Positions 53,108 through 62,326 of a stretch of DNA of 64,000 bases are shown in pieces. A program made the translations under genes and the position numbers. The notes beneath the pieces were generated by a model. That model was not told the DNA's origin and made no database searches. It worked only from the letters and a program-made list of their open reading frames with translations. The stretch's first letter is position 1. Every line of letters begins with the position of its first letter. The stretch is from Leptospira brenneri (lineage in GTDB: Bacteria; Spirochaetota; Leptospiria; Leptospirales; Leptospiraceae): positions 186,001 through 250,000 of the forward strand of contig NZ_NPDQ01000007.1 in assembly GCF_002812125.1 (NCBI RefSeq), given 5' to 3'.

Positions 53108-55120
53108 TTATTTTCCACTCTCCGCGATACGGAAACTTGGACATTCGATACGATAAGGGGAACGAACCCCATCTTTACCTAAATAAATTCCTTCGTGAAC
53201 CAATCGGTATTCACCAGGTTTCGTTTCGGAATTGGTTTCCCAAACAAGTTCCACACTTTGTTCTGACTTTCCCCACAATCCTCGTTTTTGGTAGAAAAAT
53301 TTTGTATCAAAATCTGCATCTGACCTTACTGGTTTCCAACTCGCTTTCTCTTCTGTTTCCACCCAAAAATAAGAAGCCACTTTCGGATAACCTACGTTTG
53401 GATTTGCTGATTCTACTCTGCATGTTACCACATCACCTTTTTTATATGATTCAGCACTAGGTTGAATGACGGCTTCCGGTTTAACGGTAACAGAATCAGA
53501 TGAAGGGATCTTTAGTGAATGAACTCGATCCGACAAGTCCAATGGCATTAAGGATGAAGAAGTGGGTTGGCTTCCGGTTTTTAATTCTAAAGACATTTTA
53601 TGAAATTCTTGTCTTAAGGCATTTAAACTTTGAGGTCCATGTAAGGTATGACCACCTTCGTAATTTTGAGTAGAGTATTCTTCCGGAGTGGTAATGTATC
53701 CAGAAAAATCATTCGTAAGTCCAGAAAGGACAATTTCTGAAGATTTGTCTTTTAATACAGACTGAACTTCTTTTTTTAATCGTCGGCTCGACATCGTTGT
53801 GACTTCATGAGGCATCACAAGGATTGTAAGATCACCAACTAACGCTAGTCCATATGGTAAAATTTGGGGCAAACTAGGGAGTGGTTTCGTTTCCCCCATA
53901 GGAAAAAGGACGGCCTTAGGATTTTGGCATTCTCTAAGTTCTTCAGAGGGAGATTGTATCATAAACTTTGCGATCCAATCTATATAGAATCTTCGATTTT
54001 TGTTGGTCATCCCTTCATGAAATAAAAAATGTCCTCCACCTTCTTCAGTGGAACCAGCAGCAAAAGAATAACCATAAGCAGAAGGACAGGTAGTTTCTGT
54101 TTTTCCAGTTCCAGAAAATTCACTACTCACAGGATGTTTACTCATATCAATAAATCTTTGTGTAAAAGAAATACCGCCTGACAAACGTTTTCCGGCTGAT
54201 TTTAAAATTTCCTGGCTTGCTAAAAATTGTCTTTTCCCGATGATAAAACTACTATCATAAATATCTTTTCCGGGACCTGTATTGTCCAAATTTAAATTAG
54301 GTGACACATCACCTTCATTTGCCTGTGCAAAGATAGCAACAAAGTCTTTTAACCCTTGTTTCTTTGCTTCTGATTCAGAAAGTAACGAAGCAATTCCTTT
54401 ATTATCAGAAGAAATCAATCGGTTATCAAAAGTGATATTTGTTGGATGGACACCATACCAATTTACTAAACCGATGGGAGACCCCGCCACAGACACTGTT
54501 AGCTGAAGCATTTCCCGATCAATGTTATCAGAGTATTGTTTCCTTTCGTTTTCTGGATTGGCAAGATAAGCAGAAAGACTTCGATTGATCCCTGCTTCTC
54601 CCACAAAGGCCTTTCCAACTGTTAATTCCGCTGGTTTCATTTTTAAATATGCTTCTTTGATCGATTCAAAGATTCCATCTCGTAAAACGGCATAGGACTC
54701 AGAATAGAATTCTTTTGAATAAAACGAAACTTCCGAATAATGAAAATGTCCTGCCGGCCCGCTATGAGTATGAGAAGCATTGATGAGAACATTGCCATAA
54801 CCAAATCCCGGATCGAGTTCCGTTTGGAGCCTTTTCACAACATCCCTTTGGATTTCAAAAGGGATCCCTCCCACCTCTGCGGTAACATAGGCTAAAAGTT
54901 TTTTCGAGCTCTGGTCTCGAACCACTAAGGACCTTGCAAACTGTCTTGTGTGGATACCGACCCCAGTTTGGTCCTCTCTTGCGTAACCCCAAAACATAAC
55001 ACCAACAGACGGTCCAGTGATGTCTTTTTTTGCCATAGCTGCCAAATATACCGAACTCTCTTCCGACCAAACAGGGAGAGAGAAACAAAGAAGAACGATG
55101 GATAGAATTCGAAACTGCAT
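53108..55120 (-). CDS. Neutral ceramidase
   Basis: A 670-residue secreted enzyme (signal MQFRILSIVLLCFSLPVWS). It splits ceramide into sphingosine and fatty acid. NASHTHSGP near residue 114 and GVHPTN near 223 provide zinc His ligands; GDVSPN near 270 holds the nucleophile Ser273, matching Ser274 of the Pseudomonas enzyme. TNDFSGYITTPEEY near 465 gives the remaining ligand region. A C-terminal Ig-like domain follows. Length is normal for bacterial enzymes. Confidence 0.9.
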   Translation of the reverse strand: MQFRILSIVLLCFSLPVWSEESSVYLAAMAKKDITGPSVGVMFWGYAREDQTGVGIHTRQFARSLVVRDQSSKKLLAYVTAEVGGIPFEIQRDVVKRLQTELDPGFGYGNVLINASHTHSGPAGHFHYSEVSFYSKEFYSESYAVLRDGIFESIKEAYLKMKPAELTVGKAFVGEAGINRSLSAYLANPENERKQYSDNIDREMLQLTVSVAGSPIGLVNWYGVHPTNITFDNRLISSDNKGIASLLSESEAKKQGLKDFVAIFAQANEGDVSPNLNLDNTGPGKDIYDSSFIIGKRQFLASQEILKSAGKRLSGGISFTQRFIDMSKHPVSSEFSGTGKTETTCPSAYGYSFAAGSTEEGGGHFLFHEGMTNKNRRFYIDWIAKFMIQSPSEELRECQNPKAVLFPMGETKPLPSLPQILPYGLALVGDLTILVMPHEVTTMSSRRLKKEVQSVLKDKSSEIVLSGLTNDFSGYITTPEEYSTQNYEGGHTLHGPQSLNALRQEFHKMSLELKTGSQPTSSSLMPLDLSDRVHSLKIPSSDSVTVKPEAVIQPSAESYKKGDVVTCRVESANPNVGYPKVASYFWVETEEKASWKPVRSDADFDTKFFYQKRGLWGKSEQSVELVWETNSETKPGEYRLVHEGIYLGKDGVRSPYRIECPSFRIAESGK

Positions 55121-55134
55121 ATCTAAAGTGTAAA

Positions 55135-55159
55135 GGGATTGGGACTAAATGTCAATCCC
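55135..55159. other. Stem-loop in the ceramidase leader
   Basis: GGGATTG (55135-55141) and CAATCCC (55153-55159) pair perfectly, 14 bases upstream of the ceramidase start codon. It could be an operator or a leader hairpin. Confidence 0.4.
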
Positions 55160-55241
55160 GAACAAGTGTCGACTAATTTTGGAACATAATCTGTTATCTG
55201 AGAATCATTTCCAGGATAACGGATTGTTTCCAGGGGTTAGC

Positions 55242-55276
55242 GACTTACTTTTTGCAGCCAGTGGAAAAGGTAAGTC
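55242..55276. other. Second stem-loop between ceramidase and DUF3817 genes
   Basis: GACTTAC (55242-55248) pairs with GTAAGTC (55270-55276), with T and A runs extending the stem. The 226-base gap holds no convincing gene; the hairpins are its main structure. Confidence 0.4.
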
Positions 55277-55347
55277 ACTGAAGAAAGTAAGGACGAAACC
55301 AAAGAATCTCGCGATACTGACGAATAACAACCAACTAGGAAGTGATT

Positions 55348-55677
55348 ATGCTCTCTTTACTCCAGACCAAACTAGGCCGATTCCGGATTTTAGCCTTTTT
55401 GGAGGGACTTTCTTTTCTCGCCATCCTCTTCGTGACCATGCCACTTAAGTATTTATACCAAAATCCAGAACCGAATAAGATTGTGGGGATGGTTCACGGA
55501 TTGTTATTTCTATTGTATTTGGTAGAATTATTCCAAGTCAAAGTAGAACTAGAATGGAAGGCCAAAAAAACATTCTTAGCAGCCTTAGCTTCGGTGGTTC
55601 CTTTTGGTACATTCATTGCAGAAAGATATTTATATTTAAAATCCGATGCAGAAGAACCAACAAAAACTCAAAAGTAA
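55348..55677 (+). CDS. DUF3817 membrane protein
   Basis: A 109-residue protein with three membrane helices. LAFLEGLSFLAILFVTMPLK near residue 15 and MVHGLLFLLYLVELF near 45 match the DUF3817 pattern. ATG 55348 has AGGA 7 bases upstream. Its TAA overlaps an ATG of the cyclase frame by one base, so the two may be coupled. Confidence 0.8.
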   Translation: MLSLLQTKLGRFRILAFLEGLSFLAILFVTMPLKYLYQNPEPNKIVGMVHGLLFLLYLVELFQVKVELEWKAKKTFLAALASVVPFGTFIAERYLYLKSDAEEPTKTQK

Positions 55678-55712
55678 TGTTCCCAGCTTCATTTGGTGAA
55701 ATAAAAATCGAA

Positions 55713-57815
55713 ATGAAGCCTATACTACTTCAACTAACAAAACCAATACTTATATTTTTTCTTTTTTTACCGAGTTATTTGTGGTCTGTAGATCTAAGTG
55801 AAGTTTTAGATCAAAAAAACATTGGGAAGGAAATTTGGATCCTCGAAGATCCTTCCAAATCATTAACGATTCATGATATATTAAAAGAAGAAACAACAAA
55901 AAAGTTTCAACTTTCCTCTGAGGAAATTCCCAACTTTGGCCAGACTAATTTTTTCTATTGGATTAAGATACCGTTAGAAAACAAAACATCTGGGCCAGTA
56001 AAAAAACTATTAGAAATCGATTATAACAATATTGATTTAGTAGAAGTTTATTCAGAAAACAACGGATCATACCACCTAACAGATAGACTAGGAATGATGG
56101 TCCCGTTCTCAAATAGAAAAATAAAAAATAGGAACTTTGTATTTCCCCTCGAACTAGAAGGTAAATCAGTAAAAACTCTCTATTTAAAACTTTATAATGG
56201 GGGAGGACTTTTTGTACCACTCACCATTTGGGAAAATGATCATTTCTCCAGTCATTATGCTGACATCCAACATGGACTAGGGTTGTATTATGGAGTGATG
56301 ATTGTTATGATCCTATACAACTTTTTCATTTTTTTAAGTGTAAAAGATGTCAGTTATCTATATTACGTAACTTACATCCTAGGATTTCTTGGAATACAAT
56401 TAACGCTGACTGGACATGGTTTTCAATATTTATGGCCAAACTTTCCTGAATTCCAAAGAAACGGATTTATATTTTTTTCCGGATTCTGTGTAGCTTCACT
56501 TATTTTATTTACAAAACGTTTTTTAAATACAAAGGAAAATACGCCGATTTGGCTCGAGCAATCACTAACCGTATTCTTTATCCTTCACTTAATAGAAATT
56601 CCTCTCATTCTTTTCTTTTCACCTGAAATCACGGTGAAAATTGGTTTAACGCTTACGATTCCGGTCCCTTTTCTGATTTTTGCCGCTGCAGTGATCAGCT
56701 TTTTTCGGAATTATCGTGCAGCTCGTTTTTTCCTCCTCGCCTTTACTGTATTAATTGGTGCTACTGTGGTAGTTGCCTTTAAATACTTAAATCTAGTTCC
56801 AGTAAACTTTTTAACTGAATATGGTCTTTATATTGGATCAGCTTCTGAAGTGATTCTACTTTCGATCGCGCTCGCGGATAGAATCAACATCATGAAACAA
56901 GAAAAAGAATTAGCTCAAGCAAAAGCCATTGAAATGCAAAAAATCCTAACCGAATCTTATGCACGTTTTGTTCCCAAAGACTTTCTCGCCAATCTAGGTA
57001 AAGAAACAATATTAGATGTTAAGTTAGGTGACCAGATCCAAAAGTATATGGCTGTCCTCTTTAGTGACATCCGTTCCTTCACCACCTTATCAGAACAAAT
57101 GAGTCCTGAAGAAAACTTTAACTTTATCAATTCCTATTTAGGAAGGATGAGTCCCATCATCCAAAAACATAATGGTTTTATCGATAAATTTATCGGAGAT
57201 GCAATCATGGCCCTGTTTGAAAGAAACATTACGGATGCTATTTTTGCAGGAGTCGATATGCAATTGTATTTAAAAGAGTACAATTACCATAGAAGCAAAC
57301 AAGGATACGTACCGATTCAAATTGGAATAGGAATTCATGCTGGATCTTTGATGTTAGGAACTATCGGTGCAGAAGAAAGATTAGAAGGCACTGTCATTTC
57401 CGATACGGTCAACTTAGCTTCTCGTGTTCAAAATCTAACAAAAATTTACGGGTCCAAAATTGCTGTGACAGAAGCCGCCATCCATGCGATTGACGATAAA
57501 CATATTCAAAATTTAGAATATAGATTCTTAGATCGTGTGCGAGTGAAGGGGAAAACTAAACCTGTATCCATCTATGAAATTCTCAATGGAGATGATCCAA
57601 TCTTTTTGGAACAAAAACTAAACACAAAGGAATTGTATTTAGAAGGAACAACGGCCTATCACTCGGGAAATTTTTCAGAAGCAAAGGATAAATTCGAAAC
57701 AGTTGCAAGGTTATTCCCAGAAGACAAAGCAACACAGTTATACTTAAAAAGACTATTTCCAGTAATCAACCCTCTCCCCTTGTCCACAGAAGAATTTCCA
57801 GAAGAAGAGGACTGA
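55713..57815 (+). CDS. 7TMR-DISM adenylate cyclase
   Basis: A 700-residue receptor cyclase. A signal peptide (MKPILLQLTKPILIFFLFLP) and a 7TMR-DISMED2-type external domain come first, then seven membrane helices (about 180-390), a coiled coil, and a class III cyclase domain with LFSDIRSFTTLSE and FIDKFIGDAIMALF (metal Asp residues) and SDTVNLASR. The Lys/Asp pattern suggests ATP as substrate. A TPR-like tail ends the protein. ATG 55713 is preferred for the signal; ATG 55677 overlaps the previous stop. Confidence 0.88.
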   Translation: MKPILLQLTKPILIFFLFLPSYLWSVDLSEVLDQKNIGKEIWILEDPSKSLTIHDILKEETTKKFQLSSEEIPNFGQTNFFYWIKIPLENKTSGPVKKLLEIDYNNIDLVEVYSENNGSYHLTDRLGMMVPFSNRKIKNRNFVFPLELEGKSVKTLYLKLYNGGGLFVPLTIWENDHFSSHYADIQHGLGLYYGVMIVMILYNFFIFLSVKDVSYLYYVTYILGFLGIQLTLTGHGFQYLWPNFPEFQRNGFIFFSGFCVASLILFTKRFLNTKENTPIWLEQSLTVFFILHLIEIPLILFFSPEITVKIGLTLTIPVPFLIFAAAVISFFRNYRAARFFLLAFTVLIGATVVVAFKYLNLVPVNFLTEYGLYIGSASEVILLSIALADRINIMKQEKELAQAKAIEMQKILTESYARFVPKDFLANLGKETILDVKLGDQIQKYMAVLFSDIRSFTTLSEQMSPEENFNFINSYLGRMSPIIQKHNGFIDKFIGDAIMALFERNITDAIFAGVDMQLYLKEYNYHRSKQGYVPIQIGIGIHAGSLMLGTIGAEERLEGTVISDTVNLASRVQNLTKIYGSKIAVTEAAIHAIDDKHIQNLEYRFLDRVRVKGKTKPVSIYEILNGDDPIFLEQKLNTKELYLEGTTAYHSGNFSEAKDKFETVARLFPEDKATQLYLKRLFPVINPLPLSTEEFPEEED

Positions 57816-57868
57816 AATTAGCTGGATTTCTAACTTATCGGCAAAAAACTCGAGTTTTCAATTTTAAT

Positions 57869-57897
57869 TTGACAAGTAACCTATTTTCTGTTATATG
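57869..57897 (+). promoter_or_regulatory. Strong sigma-70 promoter of large lipoprotein
   Basis: TTGACA (57869-57874) is followed after 17 bases by TATATG (57892-57897). The spacing is ideal and the -10 ends 28 bases before the ATG at 57926. Confidence 0.6.
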
Positions 57898-57925
57898 ACT
57901 TGCGACTGACAAGCGAGAATTATAT

Positions 57926-60601
57926 ATGAAAAATAGAATCCTAATTTTCCTGTTTATTGCGTTAACATTATCCTCCCATTGCATTTTATTACCAAGTGAG
58001 GACAAAAAAAATGGAATTGAAATAATACTACTTGGGTTAGGTGGCGGGAGCCTAGGGAATTCCGACAGACTAAAACCAGGTGCCACCATTGACCTAAACA
58101 ACGATGGTGTGTCCGAGGGGGTTCTCGCTGATTCCAACGGGGACGGCGTTTCTGATGGTATCAATCTAAATGGAAATGACTTTCCATCCCTAATATTACT
58201 CGACACAAACGGTGATGGGATTCCAGATGCAGTGGATCAAAACGGAGATGGAATTGCAGATTATTATCTTTCCGTTAATGATTTAGGAGTAGTGACCATC
58301 ACTACAGGAGCAAATGGCTCAGGAAACACGGTTGTTCTTGTTGATACAAATCATGACGGAGTTCCGGATGGATTTGATACAGACGGAGATGGAACTGCAA
58401 ATGACACAACAATTAACCAAATTTTAACAGACGTTAGTAATCCAACTCTAAACTTATCACCAAACACTGCCGCTTCTTCCTCTACCATTAACGTAACGAT
58501 ACTATGCCAAGATCCTGTGGCACCTGGAACTATTCTCTATACTCTAGATGGAAGCACTCCTTCCTTCTCTCCTAAGACTGGTACTGCGACAAATCCACCA
58601 AGTAAATCTTTATCCCTTTCAGGTGATGGCATTTATACTTTAAAAGCTATTTGTAGAGATCTTGCAGGAAACCTTTCAGCGATAACCACAGGAACTTATA
58701 CGATTGACTCAACTGCCCCTTCTGTAGCAGTTTCGCTCTCAGCAAGTTATATCAGTAATGCAGCTGGTGCCATTGCAAGTTCTACTGCTACCTGGTCATC
58801 TAACAAAACAGGTACCTATAACATCAAAGAAGGGTCTTCTTCCTGTAATAATGGCACGGAAGTCTACAATGGAACCGTAACATCAGGTGTGAACAAAACA
58901 TTCATAAGAAATGCAGGAACTCACTTTAGTTCTGAAGGTACGAAAGAATATCGAATTTGTGTGACAACACCAGGATTTACCGGCTTTCAAACATTCCAAT
59001 TAACTAGGGATGATACAGCACCAGCAGTGACTCCTTCTCCGGGTCAGGGAGACTTTTCGACCACTACTTCGGTAACCCTAGTTTGTTCTGATTCAGGTGG
59101 ATCCGGTTGTACAAAAATCGTTTATGCACTACAATCTGGTTCTGCACCAACAAATCCGGCGATAGGCGGAGTAACAGGAATTATTTCTTCAGGGACAGAA
59201 TATTCGACAGCAGTTTCTCTTTCTGATACAAACTCAAATTATTTAAAATATATTGCCAGAGACTCAGCCGGGAACGTAAGCTCCGTTACATCAGGTTTAT
59301 ATAGAGTTGATACAACAGTTGCAAACATTACAATAAACGCAAATACAACCTACCTCAATGGAACAGACACTGCATCCATATCATGGCAAAGCTCAAAAGC
59401 AGGGACATACCAGATACGTGTAGGAGGATCTAATTGTTCAACAGGAATTGCTTTAACTAATGGTTCTGGAAATGCTAATGTTACCGGAGCCGTATCTGCT
59501 GGTGGACCGGATACAATATCTACAATTGGAAATTCGAATTTTTCAAGTGGCTCCAATACAATAAGAATCTGTGTTGCAAATTTAATTTCAAATTTTGGTT
59601 CAAATTCCGTTTCTCTCACAAAAGATTCAACAGCACCGAGTGTAAGTATTTCATCCCCAACAAACAGTGGTCCACATGTAACGGGAACTACTGTCACTTT
59701 AAGTTGTTCAGATTCAGGTGGAACCGGTTGTAAAAAAACTGCCTATTCTACTTCAGGAACAGATCCCTCTTTTACTGACGGTGCAGCTTGTACCATTTCT
59801 AGTGGAACAGAATATACGGCCCCAGCAACACTTCCCAATGGAAGTTATACGTTGAAAGCAAGAAGTTGTGACCAAGCAGGAAATGTCTCGTCCGTATCAA
59901 GTTTAGCTATTGTGGTTGGCCCTCCTGGAACACCAACGATCTCATCGGCAACAGCAAGTAATACACAAATCTCAATTGCCTTTTCAGCAGTTGCTAATGC
60001 CACTAGTTATAAAGTTTATTACGGAACCTCTTCCGGAGTGACTACGAGTAATAGTTCAGTCTCAGGTACGTCGTCCCCGATCGTTGTCAATGGCCTAGTC
60101 AATGAAACAATCTATTTTTTTCGTTTAACGGCGATTAGTTCCGCAGGAGAAAGTTCTTTAAGTACAGAAGTGAATAAAACACCGACTACTCTCCCAATTC
60201 TTGAGTATTGTGCTATCCAACACCCCCCATCACTGACCGTTGCCGCTGGTGGGACTACTGAAGTGATTTATGGTCGAGTTTATCATGCTGGAGTCACGCC
60301 GGCTTCTGGAGCGGATCCGAGAGTTATCGCAAGCGTAGGTTATGGTCCCGATAACACAAATCCGATGACACATCCCCATTTATGGGTGTACACTACACCA
60401 ACGTATAATATCCAAATCGGTAACGATGATGAATACCAAGCGGCAATCACTGCGCCAACCACCCCAGGCACGTATCGCTATGTTTATAGATTCTCTATTA
60501 ACGGAATTGCGACCGCCACCTATTGTGATAAAGATGGAAATGGGTCTAATGCAGGTATGTCTTTTTCGGAAGCCCAACTGGGTACGATGACTGTCAATTG
60601 A
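57926..60601 (+). CDS. Large lipoprotein with Ca-binding and Ig-like repeats
   Basis: An 891-residue exported protein (MKNRILIFLFIALTLSSHC, lipobox SSHC). Near residues 55-150 there are Asp/Asn-rich repeats (DLNNDGVSEG, DTNGDGIPDA, DTDGDGTAND) like thrombospondin type 3 calcium sites. Then come several Ig-like domains with GTILYTLDGSTPSFSPKTG and repeated SDSGGxGC blocks, a fibronectin-like region and a final Cys-containing domain. It is probably surface-exposed and could bind sugar or host/matrix material; function is unknown. Confidence 0.72.
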   Translation: MKNRILIFLFIALTLSSHCILLPSEDKKNGIEIILLGLGGGSLGNSDRLKPGATIDLNNDGVSEGVLADSNGDGVSDGINLNGNDFPSLILLDTNGDGIPDAVDQNGDGIADYYLSVNDLGVVTITTGANGSGNTVVLVDTNHDGVPDGFDTDGDGTANDTTINQILTDVSNPTLNLSPNTAASSSTINVTILCQDPVAPGTILYTLDGSTPSFSPKTGTATNPPSKSLSLSGDGIYTLKAICRDLAGNLSAITTGTYTIDSTAPSVAVSLSASYISNAAGAIASSTATWSSNKTGTYNIKEGSSSCNNGTEVYNGTVTSGVNKTFIRNAGTHFSSEGTKEYRICVTTPGFTGFQTFQLTRDDTAPAVTPSPGQGDFSTTTSVTLVCSDSGGSGCTKIVYALQSGSAPTNPAIGGVTGIISSGTEYSTAVSLSDTNSNYLKYIARDSAGNVSSVTSGLYRVDTTVANITINANTTYLNGTDTASISWQSSKAGTYQIRVGGSNCSTGIALTNGSGNANVTGAVSAGGPDTISTIGNSNFSSGSNTIRICVANLISNFGSNSVSLTKDSTAPSVSISSPTNSGPHVTGTTVTLSCSDSGGTGCKKTAYSTSGTDPSFTDGAACTISSGTEYTAPATLPNGSYTLKARSCDQAGNVSSVSSLAIVVGPPGTPTISSATASNTQISIAFSAVANATSYKVYYGTSSGVTTSNSSVSGTSSPIVVNGLVNETIYFFRLTAISSAGESSLSTEVNKTPTTLPILEYCAIQHPPSLTVAAGGTTEVIYGRVYHAGVTPASGADPRVIASVGYGPDNTNPMTHPHLWVYTTPTYNIQIGNDDEYQAAITAPTTPGTYRYVYRFSINGIATATYCDKDGNGSNAGMSFSEAQLGTMTVN

Positions 60602-60702
60602 CCTGAATGAAAATCCGCGAAAACCCACAAAAACCAAGGGAAATATAAAAAAGTCCGAGAGAGTTTCCTTGCAGATTCTTTGGGGAGGATTTATCTGGGA
60701 TC

Positions 60703-62229
60703 ATGAAGGCCTCCCGGTTACTCCTCCTCCTCGTTTTTATTCTAAGTTTTGGTATCAGCGCCCAAACAAAGAAGGTAATCAAAAAACAGATTCCACCCAT
60801 ACCAGAAACGCTACCGGAAATCGAAAGAACAAAGCCAGAACCACCTAACCAATACCAGATTCGATTAACTATGGAAAATGATGCTTTTGGTGGTTTTTCA
60901 GATCGATATTATACAAATGGTTCTCGATTGGAATTCCATATGACAGCAGGAGAGGCAAATCCAACTCGCAGGGTTTTTGGATACTGGAATAACTTATTTA
61001 TCACTCCTTCTGAGACAACGAAATACTTACAAGGTTTTGCACTCGGACAAGAATTTTATACACCAACAAACATAACCAAGGCGGACGTCTCTTATGGAGA
61101 TCGACCATATTCCAGTCGTGCCTACTTTAGTAATGCTTTAACGACAGCCACAGAAAACATGAGTATTACTACGGAATTAGAATTGGGGATGATCGGTCCT
61201 GCTGTTGGTGGTAAGTCGGCACAGATGAACTTTCATAATTTAATTGGTTCCCCAACACCACAAGGTTGGGACAGCCAAATTCCTAACTCTTATTCTGGTG
61301 CTTTAAAAACTGATGTTCGAAAATTTCATCACCGTTTTTTTGGAACTCAATACAACATGAACTTGGGAAATATACAAACCGATGTTTCCTTTGGTTTGAT
61401 TTTTCGATTTGGGAATGTAGACAAAACTCCGGGGCCAGGGACATCCGCTTTGCAACCGGGCCCACCCATCCTCCACGAAGATGGGAAAGGTTATTGGTAT
61501 TTTTATATCAATCCTGGTGGAACCTTACAATTATATAATGCGACAATCCAAGGACAAATCGGAACAGAAAGAACTTATAAAAATCAGAACAGAAGCTCTG
61601 CCTTCAGCAATTGGGATAATTATTTGAATAATCCTACAGCAGAAGCAGGAGAAAGGGAAATTCAATACCGAGCACTCTCAGAGGATAATGGGAAAAATTC
61701 TCTTCAAAGATATGTTTTGTTCAATGAGTTTTTGGTAAAAGGAACTAACAATCCTTATAATATTGGACTTAACTATTTAATTTTTAACAATATTTTCAAC
61801 GGTGCAGAAGAAATCGAAAAAACCACTCGTGTTTTTCTCTTAAAAAACCTTCTTGATCAATGGGATGACGTACCAGATAATGCACGTGCGTTGGCGATTT
61901 TTTCCATTTTTAGACCTGAAGGAGGCAAACTCCCGCCACTTGTCAGACTGTACTCATACGAAATATTATCACAATTTATTTTAGATCCAAAACAAAGAGA
62001 AATCTTATTGCAGCTGTTACGTGACGAAATTGAATTCAGAGATGAAAAAACTTATGTAGCTGATTTAAAAAGAGCTGTTGGTTTTGTTCGAGCCGGTTTC
62101 GTCTCGGTATCCAACGCAGGTTTTTTATTTGGAATCCATTATAATTACCAAACGATTGATTTTCAATCAGCAAAAGGATTACCACAACAACACCAATGGA
62201 TTGGTTTCCAATTAGGGAAAGTTTTCTAA
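60703..62229 (+). CDS. LpxR-family outer-membrane lipid A deacylase homologue
   Basis: A 508-residue exported beta-barrel protein. MENDAFGGFSDRYYTNGSRL near residue 50 holds the Asn-Asp and YTNG of LpxR; GDRPYSSRAYFS and FHNLIGSPTPQGWDSQ near 160-180 supply the catalytic His. LpxR removes the 3'-acyloxyacyl group of lipid A. The protein is much longer than LpxR (about 320 residues), with a helical insertion around 330-440 before the last strands. The substrate in this organism is uncertain. Confidence 0.82.
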   Translation: MKASRLLLLLVFILSFGISAQTKKVIKKQIPPIPETLPEIERTKPEPPNQYQIRLTMENDAFGGFSDRYYTNGSRLEFHMTAGEANPTRRVFGYWNNLFITPSETTKYLQGFALGQEFYTPTNITKADVSYGDRPYSSRAYFSNALTTATENMSITTELELGMIGPAVGGKSAQMNFHNLIGSPTPQGWDSQIPNSYSGALKTDVRKFHHRFFGTQYNMNLGNIQTDVSFGLIFRFGNVDKTPGPGTSALQPGPPILHEDGKGYWYFYINPGGTLQLYNATIQGQIGTERTYKNQNRSSAFSNWDNYLNNPTAEAGEREIQYRALSEDNGKNSLQRYVLFNEFLVKGTNNPYNIGLNYLIFNNIFNGAEEIEKTTRVFLLKNLLDQWDDVPDNARALAIFSIFRPEGGKLPPLVRLYSYEILSQFILDPKQREILLQLLRDEIEFRDEKTYVADLKRAVGFVRAGFVSVSNAGFLFGIHYNYQTIDFQSAKGLPQQHQWIGFQLGKVF

Positions 62230-62326
62230 CGAACATTTTGTAATTAGAATCACTATTAAAGAAATTGGAACTTATATAAAAATTTTAGTCGCCAAAGATG
62301 CCATCAATCTTTGATACTAAGCGATC

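Noticed and set aside
55149..55448. A 99-codon plus-strand frame before the DUF3817 gene
   Set aside because: It overlaps a well-supported gene in another frame, has no ribosome site, and reads as low-plausibility protein.
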